From positions 4,016-68,015 of the forward strand of contig CBFHXB010000012.1 in NCBI GenBank assembly GCA_965659685.1: a DNA stretch of 64,000 nucleotides, given 5' to 3'. The notes under the pieces were generated by a model. It was given only the letters and a program-made list of their open reading frames with translations, ran no database searches and was not told the origin of the DNA. Shown piece after piece: positions 42,547 to 52,137 of the stretch (within the stretch, counting starts at the first letter, position 1; every line of letters begins with the position of its first letter). The position numbers and the translations under genes were made by a program. The DNA comes from MGIIa-L3 sp11892u (GTDB lineage Archaea > Thermoplasmatota > Poseidoniia > Poseidoniales > Poseidoniaceae).

Positions 42547-43944
42547 TCAGGCAGGGTTGACGCCAATGGTTCCTGAAAACAGCACATCGGCCAGATGAAG
42601 ATGGCCTCCGGAGCGGCCGTCTCGTTCGTTTTGGCGGCCGAGAACAACGGAGCCCGACAGGGCCTCCGCGAGGTTGCCGGTCACGCCGGCTTGGCGGATG
42701 GCTCCGCGAACCTCGCCGTCAACAACACGCAAAACGCTGGACGTCGTTACCGAAAAGTCCCCGCTGGTGGGGTTGGCGGTGTGGGCGCCCATGATGCTGT
42801 GCACCACCCATCCGTCGTCCATCTGTGCAACGAGGTCCTCCGGTGAAGGACGGCGGTTCGAAGAACTCAACACAAGATCTCGCGTGCTTGTCCCTGGAGG
42901 TCCGGAGATTGAACGGGTCGCTGAACCTGTGCTTTCCGCATGATCGACTTGCCCGTCAGCCACGGCTTTGGCGGCGTCACGAACAGACCAATTCACCTGG
43001 GTCAGACGGCCGGCGTCGACCAAGACACGACGTTGGGTGGGCATGCCGTCTCCGTCGATGGAAGCGGTGCGTGCACCGCCCTCGAGATGGCCGTCATCCA
43101 CCAAGGTAAGGTGGTCCGCCATGACCTTCTTGTCGAGCCGATCGGTCCAGAGCGATTCTTTGCGGGCGACCCGTGGACCGCTGAGGGCCGACCCGACAAT
43201 CATGCCGAACAAGGAGCCGAAGGCGCCCTCGCTCAGCACCACGTCTTGCGTGCCGGCGGTGGCTTCGACCTTGATTGGGTCACGCGTGCATTCTGCCCAT
43301 TTCACCGCGAGGTCCACACAGTCTGGAACCTCTGGAAGAAGACCGTCGGCGGACGCTCCTTCCCAACCGCTGGTGAGTTGATCGTCCACGTCGATGGTGA
43401 CCTGGATACCCGCACCCATCCCGGTGGAGGAGGACGCGCGTTCGATGCCTTCGCTGGACAGGAAGGCCGAGGCGGTTGCTGAGGCACCCAAGCCTCCTCC
43501 AGTAACCACCGCTTGCGGTGATTCAGAGGCGACGTGTGCCAGCATGGCATCGGCTCGGTCCATCAGGTCCTCTGCCGTCAGTCCGGCCACGTCGGCATGG
43601 AACGCAGAGGGGACGGCGGTCACGTCGGAGGATTCTGGGAGTTCAAAGCCTGCCACTTGGGGAGATTTCCTTAGGATGGAAATGGCTTGGTCAACGGCCC
43701 GCTGGGCACCGGAAGGATCCACCAATCGAGCGAATCCAAATCGACCGTCGTCGACGACACGGACGCCAAATCCGCCTTCGCCACCGGCACCCACCATCGT
43801 GATTTTTCCCGCTTCGAGGTTGAGGTCCAGTCCGTAGGATTGCTCCCCCATGACGTCCCATTGGGCAACACCCGCTGCTTCACAAGCTTCGCCGATCGAG
43901 GCACAGACCTCCTGCACGCGTTCCACTGCTCCGTCCGGCAACAT
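42547..43944 (-). CDS. TldD/PmbA family protein, PmbA-type subunit
   Basis: TldD and PmbA (TldE) form a heterodimeric metalloprotease that degrades unfolded peptides. This 465-residue subunit has the shared N-terminal fold (YGLDLNLEAGKITMVGAGGE) and the C-terminal beta barrel (DGDGMPTQRRVLVDAGRLTQ, GDFSVTTSSVLRVVDGEV), but no HExxxH, as expected for the inactive PmbA half. The ATG at 43944 is chosen because the upstream frame overlaps tldD. The 4-base gap to tldD indicates stoichiometric co-expression. Confidence 0.9.
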   Translation of the reverse strand: MLPDGAVERVQEVCASIGEACEAAGVAQWDVMGEQSYGLDLNLEAGKITMVGAGGEGGFGVRVVDDGRFGFARLVDPSGAQRAVDQAISILRKSPQVAGFELPESSDVTAVPSAFHADVAGLTAEDLMDRADAMLAHVASESPQAVVTGGGLGASATASAFLSSEGIERASSSTGMGAGIQVTIDVDDQLTSGWEGASADGLLPEVPDCVDLAVKWAECTRDPIKVEATAGTQDVVLSEGAFGSLFGMIVGSALSGPRVARKESLWTDRLDKKVMADHLTLVDDGHLEGGARTASIDGDGMPTQRRVLVDAGRLTQVNWSVRDAAKAVADGQVDHAESTGSATRSISGPPGTSTRDLVLSSSNRRPSPEDLVAQMDDGWVVHSIMGAHTANPTSGDFSVTTSSVLRVVDGEVRGAIRQAGVTGNLAEALSGSVVLGRQNERDGRSGGHLHLADVLFSGTIGVNPA

Positions 43945-43948
43945 GGGT

Positions 43949-45373
43949 TCACCCCACCAAGGCCCTCGAGATGCGCATGAAGGGTCCACCGTCGCCGACA
44001 GGCACCGTCTGCCCTTTGCCGCAGAACCCTGGTGACGCCAAGCCACCTTCACGGGCCAGGCCGTCAACGTCGTTGAGGATCTCCAAGGTCATGCCCGACA
44101 CGCTGACGTCGCGAAGAGGTTGGGTCAATTCGCCGCCTTCGATGAGCCAAGCCTCTTGGGCAGCGAACTGGAAGGAACCGCGACCGGTGTCAACTTGCCC
44201 TCCACGGGTTCCACATGCGTAGACGCCGTACTCAACGTCGTCCACAAGGTCGTCCAAATCGCGATGGGAGCCGCCTTGAATGACGGTGTTCGACATCCGC
44301 ACAAGAGGGTGGTGAAGGCCGTCTTGTGCCCGAGCGCCTGCGTTGGGATCGAGGTCGAAGCGACCTGCCGTTTCCCGGTGGTTCAGGTATTCCGTGAGGA
44401 CACCGTTTCGGATGAGCACTTTTTCCCGGGCGTCCACGCCTTCGTCGTCGATCGGGTAAGCGCCGTATCCTCCCCGCAGCGTGGGGTCGTCGACGACCGT
44501 GACGATGCCTGACCCAATCTTCTGGCCCAGTCGGCCTTCGAGGCACGAATCCCCTGCGGCCACAAGATCTGCTTCACACGGATGGCCCAAGGCTTCGTGG
44601 ATGTAGACCCCGGTCAAATCTGGATCGGCGATGAGTGGGAAGCGTCCCGAAGGAGCGGCCGTCGCGGTGAGTTGTCGGAGGGCGGCTTCCTTGCCGCGCC
44701 GGCCGAGTTCGCCGAGGTCCGCCGAGAGAATGGGATCTGCCCCGCCTTCGCCGCCATGACGTGTTCTATAGGACGCCACGCGGTCACCATCACGCGCGGT
44801 CACCGTGCAGTGAAGCAAGGCCCTCTGCAAGCTCCAAGCACGGTCCATGCCCTCGCTCGTCAAAAGTTCTGTACGCAAGTGTTCGTCACTCCAACCGGTG
44901 ACGACGGAGGCGATCAGCGGGTCGTCTTTCCCTTCCGCCTCCACCGCACGCATCGCATCGAGGCGCCCGTCCAAATCCAGGTCGCGAACGTCGCCGTTTG
45001 GGGCCCAGACGATGGAGTCCGTGACGATCGGGACTTCGGCAAGTTCGACCTTTGGCTCCCCCGCCGGTCGACGCGCAGCAACGGCCCGTGCAACACGGAG
45101 CGTTTCCACACCTTGGTCATACACGGAGTCCAAGTCCGTGGTCGAGTGCACGCCCCATGCGCCGTCGGCCAGAACGCGGAGGGTCACGCCGACTTCTTGC
45201 GCTGGAACCGCCGCATCCATCGAACCGTCACGAAGGCGGACGGTGTTGGAGTCGCAGGACATCGCTCGCAGTTCCACATAGGTGGCCCCGAGCCCTGAAA
45301 GGCGGTCGAACATTGTCGAAGCACGCTCGGCGTTGAGCCACCGCTCGGCAGGTTGACGCGCGTCCATGACCAT
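43949..45373 (-). CDS. tldD: TldD metalloprotease, catalytic subunit
   Basis: The 474-residue product carries HEALGH at residues 259-264, the zinc-binding HExxxH of TldD, followed by the conserved acid-rich HPCEADL. The C-terminal part shows RREG-type barrel strands, CGTRGGQVDTGRGSFQFAAQ and CGKGQTVPVGDGGP with the conserved cysteine. It is paired with the PmbA-type gene 4 bases downstream. Two in-frame ATGs (45373, 45367) are possible starts. Confidence 0.93.
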   Translation of the reverse strand: MVMDARQPAERWLNAERASTMFDRLSGLGATYVELRAMSCDSNTVRLRDGSMDAAVPAQEVGVTLRVLADGAWGVHSTTDLDSVYDQGVETLRVARAVAARRPAGEPKVELAEVPIVTDSIVWAPNGDVRDLDLDGRLDAMRAVEAEGKDDPLIASVVTGWSDEHLRTELLTSEGMDRAWSLQRALLHCTVTARDGDRVASYRTRHGGEGGADPILSADLGELGRRGKEAALRQLTATAAPSGRFPLIADPDLTGVYIHEALGHPCEADLVAAGDSCLEGRLGQKIGSGIVTVVDDPTLRGGYGAYPIDDEGVDAREKVLIRNGVLTEYLNHRETAGRFDLDPNAGARAQDGLHHPLVRMSNTVIQGGSHRDLDDLVDDVEYGVYACGTRGGQVDTGRGSFQFAAQEAWLIEGGELTQPLRDVSVSGMTLEILNDVDGLAREGGLASPGFCGKGQTVPVGDGGPFMRISRALVG

Positions 45374-45396
45374 GGGAGGAACTGCACGTCGGACGG

Positions 45397-45405
45397 TGTT
45401 TAACC
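45397..45405 (-). promoter_or_regulatory. TATA-like box for tldD-pmbA
   Basis: The minus strand reads GTTAAACA, preceded by G, 24-32 bases before the ATG at 45373. The short gap after the Cgi121 gene holds no other AT-rich element. Confidence 0.35.
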
Positions 45406-45411
45406 CTCGTG

Positions 45412-45885
45412 TTACGCAAGGAGGTCCGATTCCGCAACCAGACCCAAGGCCAAGCGCTCAAGGTCCCCTTCGGATGGAAGTCCAAGGCGGGCGCGACCAT
45501 GTTCGGTCATCGCATGGGGCTCGCACCGCGTGAAACCAAAGGTCGGGAGCAGCGATTCAAGCGTGGCTTCATCCGCGCCCAAGCCAACCAACCAGCCACG
45601 CTGCGCCCCTGCTTCCAATCCCACGGCGCGGATGGCTTCTCCGATGTGATGGCTTCCCGCCAGACAACGCATCAGTTCCGCGCCCAGCGTGCGCCCAACC
45701 GCGCGCCCGCGTTCCCATCTCCGGGTGGCCATGGCCACGGCAGAGGCCAGATGACGCTCTGAAACCAAGACGTCCGCAGCGAGGACCACGAAGGTGCCCT
45801 CGGCATCGGCCTGGTCCAGGGCCATGGCAAGCGCACGAGGATCGTCAACGGGAGCGGCTTCCCAAGCAAGGCAGGCATGGCCCAT
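45412..45885 (-). CDS. cgi121: KEOPS complex subunit Cgi121
   Basis: Cgi121 is the KEOPS subunit that binds tRNA and Bud32 for t6A modification. The 157-residue product shows the family core: TFVVLAADVLVSERHLASAV, GRAVGRTLGAELMRCLAGSH, HIGEAIRAVGL. The ATG at 45885 is taken because an upstream ATG at 45948 would overlap the Hel308 end by 38 bases. Hel308-Cgi121 adjacency is seen in other archaea. No other KEOPS subunits are in the window. Confidence 0.82.
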   Translation of the reverse strand: MGHACLAWEAAPVDDPRALAMALDQADAEGTFVVLAADVLVSERHLASAVAMATRRWERGRAVGRTLGAELMRCLAGSHHIGEAIRAVGLEAGAQRGWLVGLGADEATLESLLPTFGFTRCEPHAMTEHGRARLGLPSEGDLERLALGLVAESDLLA

Positions 45886-45910
45886 GCCCAAAGGGCGACT
45901 GTGGCCCTCA

Positions 45911-48475
45911 TCAACGCTCCGACGAGCGTTCTCCGGGCAGCGGCTCATCGTCGCGCCGCGAACGGACCTTTGGGGGTGGAGCAGATGCAAATCGAGCTGC
46001 ATCGTCGATCATCCGCTGCACGAGCACAGGTCCCCATCCCCGCCAAGCCTCAACGTCAGCACGAAGGGCTGGGGTCATGCCCAGCAAGTCCTCAGGCGTC
46101 CGAACGCCGACCTCTGCCAAACGCCGAGCGCGCTGCCGCCCAACATGCCGTACCTTGACCAAACGAAGCAGGTCAGCCCGACAACCGTGCCGCACCCTGT
46201 GCCTTGATTCGTCGATGAGGGTGGTCAGGGACTGAAGGGCGGAAGCGTGGTCTTCATGGAACACATCGTCCGTGGCCAAGACCGCTTCACTGGCCGCGAG
46301 CAACCAGGCCATCAAGTCGGTGCGGTGATGCAGATCTCCGGGGGCAACGTCGTGCACGGCTTCGATCTGCCGCAAGGTCTTCTCGTCGATCCAAGATTCG
46401 AGGAGCCATGCGGACTTGACCGTGGACAAATCGCGCTCTTGGAAGGGTTCGTCGATGAGCACTTCATCGGTGACGTGCGCGTATTTCTTCCACAATTCGG
46501 AGTCGCGGTCCATGTCCTTGCTCTTCAACCACAGACGGGCAAAGTCGTTTGTGGAGGCCGCCAAATGCAGCAAACTGAACACCGTCACAGGGGCATCCTC
46601 ACGCACCAAGCGGCGTACGGCACGACGTAGCCCAGTCCGTAGGACGGACGCGGAAGCAGGGTCGAGGTAGAGCCTTGTCACGGCCTCGCCCATCGGCGTG
46701 GCCTCGTAGCGCGTCGCCATATCACGTACGTTGGCCACAGTGACGGTGGCTTGGGTGAACGAGGAAGCCGACGTGAATCCAAACGCGGCAGGTGCGCTAC
46801 GTTTCTTGTGCACAGCCGTGGGGATGGCTGACCCACCCTCCCAGAGCAAGTCGTCCCGCCCGTGAGCGGGTGCGGCCCAGGTAGGCACATCGTCGTCCCA
46901 CGCCTCCTCCTCCACGGGAAGTGCGCTGGGCACGTAGCCTGGATCTGGATCAAGTCGCCTGAGGAAACGCTCCTCAACCAACCAATCGAGGATGGCCCCG
47001 AGGCGTTGAAGCAACTCTCCCGCTGGCCATTGGGTGGCGAGGAAGGTTCGCGAAAAGAAGGCCTCGATGTCCCCGCGATGTTCCAACCGGCCCGCCGCCA
47101 CTGCGGAAAGAACGTGGATGCGCAACGCCGCCTCGTTGGCCAATTTCGAGGTCACGTCTTCGACGGGTCCGTGGAAGTAGTGGTCGGCGATACGGTCGGC
47201 GACTTCCCAACCGTCGGTCCCTTTGCAGAGGACCCATGCTTCACCAAAATCGTCGTACCGGGGTCGACCCGCTCGACCGAGCATCTGGCGCACCTCCATC
47301 ACGGGCATCGGTCGGCTTGCACCGTCATCGAAACGCTTCACGTCCCGGACAAGAACCCGGCGAGCGGGGAGATTCACGCCGGCCGCAAGGGTGGGTGTGG
47401 CCACAATGCCGACCAGATCACCTTGCTTGAACGCCGATTCAATGGCGCCCCTTTGTCCGTGCGTCAACCCTGCGTGATGAAAGGCCACGCCCCCGGAGAC
47501 ACACGTCCTCAGCGTCTCGCCGAGCGTGGTTTGGTCTGCGCCTTCCAGCGACGTCGCCAAGGCAGTCAAGCGATCCAAGCGTGCTTGGTCTTCTTTGACC
47601 AAGCGTCGTCGAAACCGTTCCGAGAGGCGTTTGGCTTCCGAAACGGCGGAACGGCGGGTCGAGACGAAGATGAGGACTTGGCCCTCTTGATCGGCGACGT
47701 CGTTCAAGACCGCCCACGTGGGGTGCGATGTCGGGCCGAGCAACTTCCTCGGGACCCGGAGCTCGCCTCCGGATTCGGCGTTCGTCTGAAGCTTCCGTGG
47801 TTCAAGGTGCAGGTCGTACAAGGTGCTGTACTCCAACGCGACCGGCCGCCAATCAGAAGTGATCAACGCGGCGTCCAACCAAGCGGCCAAGTCCGGCGCG
47901 TTGCCCACCGTGGCGGACAAAGCGATGATCTGCGCATCGGGGCGCAAATGACGCAGACGCGTGAGGTTGATTTCCAGGGTCGGCCCGCGGCTGCTGTCGT
48001 TGAGCAAATGAAACTCGTCTGCCACGACGATGCTCACGTTGGCCATGCGATCGGATCGCGTGCGCATCAACGAGTCCAATTTCTCTGAAGTGCACACGAG
48101 GATGTCGCATTCATCGATGAGGCGCCGTTCACCCGTGGCTTCACCGATGCCGAGGCCGACGGACAAACCCACCGCCTTCGCAAGCTCGACCAACTCCGTG
48201 TGCTTTTCGCTGGCAAGGGCCTTCAGGGGCACGATGTAGATGGCCCGGCTTCCGGGATGGGTGACGAGCAAGCGGTGCAAAATGCCAAGGTAAGCCACCA
48301 ACGATTTCCCGCTGGCCGTGGGAATAGCAACGATGGTGTTGCGCTCTGAAAACACGGCGGGCATGGCCTCTGCCTGCGGCGGATGGAGCCGCTCAATGCC
48401 CCATTCGGTCTGGAGAAAGGAGCGGGCGGTTTCAGGAAGTGGCAGGTGCTCGATGCGGTCTGCATCGAGTTCCAT
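45911..48475 (-). CDS. hel308: ATP-dependent DNA helicase Hel308 (Hjm)
   Basis: Hel308 is a superfamily 2 3'-5' helicase acting at stalled forks. The 854-residue product has the Q-motif region LHPPQAEAMP, Walker A PTASGKS (52-58), DEFHLL (usually DEAH/DEFH in this family), SATVGN, motif IV/V STRRSAVSEAKRL and AGVNLPARRV, and motif VI MLGRAGRPRYD. The winged-helix, ratchet and C-terminal helix-hairpin-helix (HVGRQRARRLAEVGVRTPED) domains follow. The ATG at 48475 is preferred to one 27 bases upstream. It lies 25 bases before Cgi121. Confidence 0.95.
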   Translation of the reverse strand: MELDADRIEHLPLPETARSFLQTEWGIERLHPPQAEAMPAVFSERNTIVAIPTASGKSLVAYLGILHRLLVTHPGSRAIYIVPLKALASEKHTELVELAKAVGLSVGLGIGEATGERRLIDECDILVCTSEKLDSLMRTRSDRMANVSIVVADEFHLLNDSSRGPTLEINLTRLRHLRPDAQIIALSATVGNAPDLAAWLDAALITSDWRPVALEYSTLYDLHLEPRKLQTNAESGGELRVPRKLLGPTSHPTWAVLNDVADQEGQVLIFVSTRRSAVSEAKRLSERFRRRLVKEDQARLDRLTALATSLEGADQTTLGETLRTCVSGGVAFHHAGLTHGQRGAIESAFKQGDLVGIVATPTLAAGVNLPARRVLVRDVKRFDDGASRPMPVMEVRQMLGRAGRPRYDDFGEAWVLCKGTDGWEVADRIADHYFHGPVEDVTSKLANEAALRIHVLSAVAAGRLEHRGDIEAFFSRTFLATQWPAGELLQRLGAILDWLVEERFLRRLDPDPGYVPSALPVEEEAWDDDVPTWAAPAHGRDDLLWEGGSAIPTAVHKKRSAPAAFGFTSASSFTQATVTVANVRDMATRYEATPMGEAVTRLYLDPASASVLRTGLRRAVRRLVREDAPVTVFSLLHLAASTNDFARLWLKSKDMDRDSELWKKYAHVTDEVLIDEPFQERDLSTVKSAWLLESWIDEKTLRQIEAVHDVAPGDLHHRTDLMAWLLAASEAVLATDDVFHEDHASALQSLTTLIDESRHRVRHGCRADLLRLVKVRHVGRQRARRLAEVGVRTPEDLLGMTPALRADVEAWRGWGPVLVQRMIDDAARFASAPPPKVRSRRDDEPLPGERSSER

Positions 48476-48525
48476 AACGGGAGAGCCATGACGAGAGGAC
48501 AAAAGGACTGTGCATCAGCAGCGAC

Positions 48526-49056
48526 ATGCTCAAACGCTCCCTCCACCGCTCCTTGGCCATGAGCGCACCTGAAGCCGAGGCCGTCGACGAACGTCTCGCC
48601 ATCTTCGAGGACGAAGCCGACATCAACGACTGGATTGAGGTGATGTGCGGCGCGGCCATGGTACTGCTCGGCCTTTTCCACATGTTCAGCCCGGGCGAAT
48701 TGGTCGACCCTGACACGATGCGTTGGTTCGCCGCGACCGTCACAGCAGCAGGTTTGGTCTGGATCGGCCACGGCCTGAAGGACATGGTCGTCAAGGACCT
48801 CCGCCGCTCGATGGTGATGATGGACCTGAGCGGTGCTTCTGAACCTGACCACGGGCTGATCCGTGACGTCCTGCTCAACCCTGAGGCGTACCGTGACTTC
48901 CTGCTCGATGCCTACCGCCAAGCGTGGGAAGATGGCGTCATCACCGAGGATGAAATGGAGGAGTTGCGTTCCTTCCAGACGGCGCTCCGCATCTCCGACG
49001 ACGAAATGGAAGAGATCGCCGAGGAAGCAAAGGACGCCGCTCAGTCCCAAGAGTGA
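48526..49056 (+). CDS. two-helix membrane protein with acidic C-terminal domain
   Basis: I recognise no family for this 176-residue protein. It has a soluble N-terminus, two membrane helices (IEVMCGAAMVLLGLFHMF; MRWFAATVTAAGLVWIGHGL) and a cytoplasmic tail with DAYRQAWEDGVITEDEMEEL and RISDDEMEEIAEEA. The tail resembles TerB- or EF-hand-like helical pairs. It is divergent from hel308 and overlaps the end of the surface protein gene at 49041 by 16 bases. Confidence 0.55.
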   Translation: MLKRSLHRSLAMSAPEAEAVDERLAIFEDEADINDWIEVMCGAAMVLLGLFHMFSPGELVDPDTMRWFAATVTAAGLVWIGHGLKDMVVKDLRRSMVMMDLSGASEPDHGLIRDVLLNPEAYRDFLLDAYRQAWEDGVITEDEMEELRSFQTALRISDDEMEEIAEEAKDAAQSQE

Positions 49057-51041
49057 TCTGGGCCGAGCATCTTCACAGCCAAACGCTCTGCTTCTGACCT
49101 TCGACGTTGTTCAAGTCCTGCGCCAGCAGACAACAACAACACCCCAAGCAAGGCGGTGGCGAACGGCGCGGCAAGGTAGGACCCTGCGGCATTCAAGGCA
49201 TCGTGATTGGGCAGGTCCGACGGTTGCAAGCCAGATGCAGCCACGAAGCGAACGTCGAGCAGGTCAAGGTCACAATCGCACAACGAAACCGCGATGCGTT
49301 GAGGGAGCAACGCGTCCTGCAGCACGGACCAAGCGCCGGAATCAATCGATTCGGGTCGTGTCCCCCATGCGGGAGCGGTCACGGAGCCTGATGCTGCGGT
49401 GTCCACCATCGGGGTGCGGAGGTGAACCACGCTGCTGGCGGGTCGCTCGTCCACGACGAGCAAGGCTTCCAGGGCGATCAAATCCAGCAAAAGGGAACGC
49501 CCTGCGAGCAGCACGAACCGTTGGATATGGTCGGCTTGGGCCGCTCCCGATGCGCTTTCTTTTGCTACGTGGGAGAAGATGATCTCGTCAAGGCGCAGGT
49601 CATCGAGTCCTTCGGGATGGAGTTGGTACCTTCCGTCGGCGATGGGCGTGGCGGATTCGATCACCAAACGAACGTGCAACTCCTCGCCGTCAAGACGACC
49701 GAAGGTCGCTCCAGAATGGGTGACCAAGGTGGATTCAGGCACGCCGGGGTGAGAGACGTCCCACAATTGAGCGAGGCGTTCCTCGATGAGCCCGTCGAAG
49801 TCCAGTTCGCCATCTTGTTGAACGGCCGTTGAGGCAGAGATCAGTGGGTTGAACACGCCTCCGATCAAGAGCAAGATCAACCCCGGTGTGCTCAAGCCCA
49901 AACGAAGGGTCCACGACGTGGTTCGGCGCGTGAATTCCAACACGGCGAGGAAAAGGAACATCAGGCCCGGCAGGGCACGGATACCGCTTGGAGGATCGGG
50001 CAACGTCTCTTCTGGACCCGTGCCTTCGACCTGTCCACCGCCTGCAGGATAGAGCCCTTCTCCGGTGAACCCGCTTGGATCAACTGGACCCATGCCTTCG
50101 AAACTCAGCAACCCGGCCCAAACATAGGGCTGAAACCGGTCGTTTTGTCCTTCAAGGCAAAGCGTGGCCTCGCCCTCTTGCAAGGCCCTCCAACGGTACC
50201 TCGTCAGGGTTCCATCGTCGTCGGCGACCACCTCCGTTTCAGGGGTGGGTGCCAACAGACCTGTCGAGAGACGAAGCTCGGGTTGAGCGGATTGTTGCTG
50301 AAGTTCGAGAGGAACGGCATCCCATGTGATGAGCAAACGAAGCACTTCGTGGGTCTCGATGTCGAACACGAAGCAATCGGTCTCGCCGCCGACCAGCGCC
50401 CCGTCATGTGCGGCCTCAAACTCCACTGAGGCAGGTTCGCTTCGTGAACTCGGTTCATCGACGTCAGCAGCGGCAGGATCTGCAGACCATTCAACGTCCA
50501 TCTCGAAGGTGGAGTCGCCGTACATGTGGAGCGTCCACGTGGCCGGTCGATCGATGGAGAAACTGAGGAGGAGACGCGCCCCGTCACCTGGCCAGATGAC
50601 CCTGCCCTCCTCGAGGTTCAAATCCACGTTTTCCGCGGTGTAGGCCGCACCGTCGCCGCCTTCCTCCGCAGTCAACGTCCACGACGTTGAACCGCTGCCG
50701 TGGACCAAAGTCATGGACACATCGGGCCACGTCAATCGAGTGGGATCGTCGTCGAAACGGAGATCAACTTCAACGTCCGTGAGGGATTCAGGCAACAGGG
50801 CCAGCACGTCCTGAGCAGGGTAAAGTTCGAACTCAAAGAGGACACGTTCCGGGGCAAACGGTGTCCCTTGACTCTGTCCTGAAACGGCATCTTCGCCGGA
50901 GGGAACCGTGGTCAAGCGACAATCTCCCTCGGCCAGGCAAGACAAGTGCTGGACCTCATCGCCGGTTTCGAATTCGGCGGAAGCCGTTGGAAGCGTCAGC
51001 GCAACCAGCATGGCCACGGTCAGGGCTGCAAGCGCCCTCAC
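49041..51041 (-). CDS. secreted/membrane-anchored surface protein, unknown family
   Basis: The product has 666 residues from a GTG start at 51041. This start is chosen because it overlaps the SprT-like stop (GTGA) and begins the signal peptide RALAALTVAMLVALTLPTAS. The outside region is beta-rich and acidic, followed by two central membrane helices (about 365-385 and 395-415) and a third near the C-terminus (ALLGVLLLSAGAGLE). The tail RRRSEAERLAVKMLG is cytoplasmic. No catalytic motif is seen. Confidence 0.6.
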   Translation of the reverse strand: MRALAALTVAMLVALTLPTASAEFETGDEVQHLSCLAEGDCRLTTVPSGEDAVSGQSQGTPFAPERVLFEFELYPAQDVLALLPESLTDVEVDLRFDDDPTRLTWPDVSMTLVHGSGSTSWTLTAEEGGDGAAYTAENVDLNLEEGRVIWPGDGARLLLSFSIDRPATWTLHMYGDSTFEMDVEWSADPAAADVDEPSSRSEPASVEFEAAHDGALVGGETDCFVFDIETHEVLRLLITWDAVPLELQQQSAQPELRLSTGLLAPTPETEVVADDDGTLTRYRWRALQEGEATLCLEGQNDRFQPYVWAGLLSFEGMGPVDPSGFTGEGLYPAGGGQVEGTGPEETLPDPPSGIRALPGLMFLFLAVLEFTRRTTSWTLRLGLSTPGLILLLIGGVFNPLISASTAVQQDGELDFDGLIEERLAQLWDVSHPGVPESTLVTHSGATFGRLDGEELHVRLVIESATPIADGRYQLHPEGLDDLRLDEIIFSHVAKESASGAAQADHIQRFVLLAGRSLLLDLIALEALLVVDERPASSVVHLRTPMVDTAASGSVTAPAWGTRPESIDSGAWSVLQDALLPQRIAVSLCDCDLDLLDVRFVAASGLQPSDLPNHDALNAAGSYLAAPFATALLGVLLLSAGAGLEQRRRSEAERLAVKMLGPDHSWD

Positions 51042-51601
51042 GCGTGCACCTCCTTTGCCGGGGTGTCCTGCAGCACAGCGCCGCAACGACGGCAAACGTA
51101 ACGCCCGTTTGAGCGGCGTTGACGGGCATGTTTCACGTCGCATGATGGACAGGTCCACCACCACCGCGCAGTGGCGAGATGGAGCATCCGTGCGAAGGCT
51201 TCTGCACCGTGCTCCATCGGCGGTGAAGGCCAAGCCTCTTCCCAACGACGGAAGACCGCGTCGTGCCTTCGGTGACCTGTCGCATGAACGAGTTCATGGT
51301 GCAAGACAAAACGAGCATAGGCCCACCAAGGCGGGTGCAGGAGCGCGGGGTGGAGGTCGATCACCCGAACCTCCTCCGGAGTCAACATGTCTGGACGCGC
51401 GCCACGGACCCAACGCGTGACTCCATGGCGCCGAACCGTGCCCTGCCGAAGCACCCCAAGCGGAATCGTACGAAGGAGGTCAAGGTCGTGTCCGTCCCAG
51501 ACCGACATCGATTGCATGCCTTCGAACACCTCGTCCTGAAGGACCCGAAGCAATCGGGTTTGGTCTTCATCTGGGCGCAAGGAACCACCTCTCAAGACCA
51601 T
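51038..51601 (-). CDS. SprT-like zinc metalloprotease-fold protein with zinc ribbon
   Basis: The 187-residue product holds HELVH at residues 102-106 within VLHHELVHATGHRRH, the zinc-site signature of SprT/Spartan-like proteins. It also has a C-terminal zinc ribbon (C151, C154, C170, C173). SprT homologues cleave DNA-protein crosslinks in eukaryotes, while the function of archaeal members is not established. The ATG at 51601 gives the family length. It overlaps both neighbours: the thioesterase gene by 10 bases and the surface protein by GTGA. Confidence 0.8.
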   Translation of the reverse strand: MVLRGGSLRPDEDQTRLLRVLQDEVFEGMQSMSVWDGHDLDLLRTIPLGVLRQGTVRRHGVTRWVRGARPDMLTPEEVRVIDLHPALLHPPWWAYARFVLHHELVHATGHRRHDAVFRRWEEAWPSPPMEHGAEAFARMLHLATARWWWTCPSCDVKHARQRRSNGRYVCRRCGAVLQDTPAKEVHA

Positions 51602-52062
51602 CGATGATAGGCGGGGTGGCCTTCTTTGACCGCCACGAACAAGCCATCTCCTTCCGCGCAACGGCTGCCGTCTGCTTCCAAGGCCATCTCGACCCAAGCC
51701 TTTCTTCCTTCGATTTTGGTCACCCTCGCCGTGACCCGCAAATCGGTGTCCATCGGCGTGGGTTTCAGCAAGCGGACCCCGTACGATGCCGTAACGGTGC
51801 ACGGCGGCTCAGGGTCACCGTTGGCTTCCATCAGCCCAACCGCCGCAGCCCAATTGCCATGGCAATCCAACAAGGTGCCGATGATGCCACCGTTGACCAT
51901 GCCAGGGAAGGCGTGATGATGCGCTTCTGGGCGGAACACGGCCACCAAATCCTCGCCCTCGCGGTAGGAATTGATGCGCAAACCATGCGGGTTGGCCGGG
52001 CCACACCCGTAGCAGATGGAACTGGGAGCATAGGTGCGCTGCACACCTTCCGGCGAAGCCAT
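51592..52062 (-). CDS. PaaI/hotdog-fold thioesterase family protein
   Basis: The 156-residue product has the hotdog pattern CYGCGPANPHGLRI near the N-terminus, HHHAFPGMVNGGIIGTLLD in the active-site region and AWVEMALEADGSRCAEGDGL. Such enzymes hydrolyse acyl-CoA esters; the substrate is unknown. Start candidates are 52062 (MASPEG) and 52101; the former is chosen by similarity. It is divergent from the aspartoacylase-like gene, whose GTG is 76 bases away. Confidence 0.8.
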   Translation of the reverse strand: MASPEGVQRTYAPSSICYGCGPANPHGLRINSYREGEDLVAVFRPEAHHHAFPGMVNGGIIGTLLDCHGNWAAAVGLMEANGDPEPPCTVTASYGVRLLKPTPMDTDLRVTARVTKIEGRKAWVEMALEADGSRCAEGDGLFVAVKEGHPAYHRWS

Positions 52063-52137
52063 GCCGAGGCATGCATGCGGGGGCCTTTCAGGTGTGCGCA
52101 TCCGACCATTGATGAACGGCCGCTTCAAGGGGCAAAC

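Noticed and set aside
51604..52137. A longer aspartoacylase-like protein on the plus strand
   Set aside because: The extra part is antisense to the thioesterase gene, and no family similarity is seen before the GTG at 52138.
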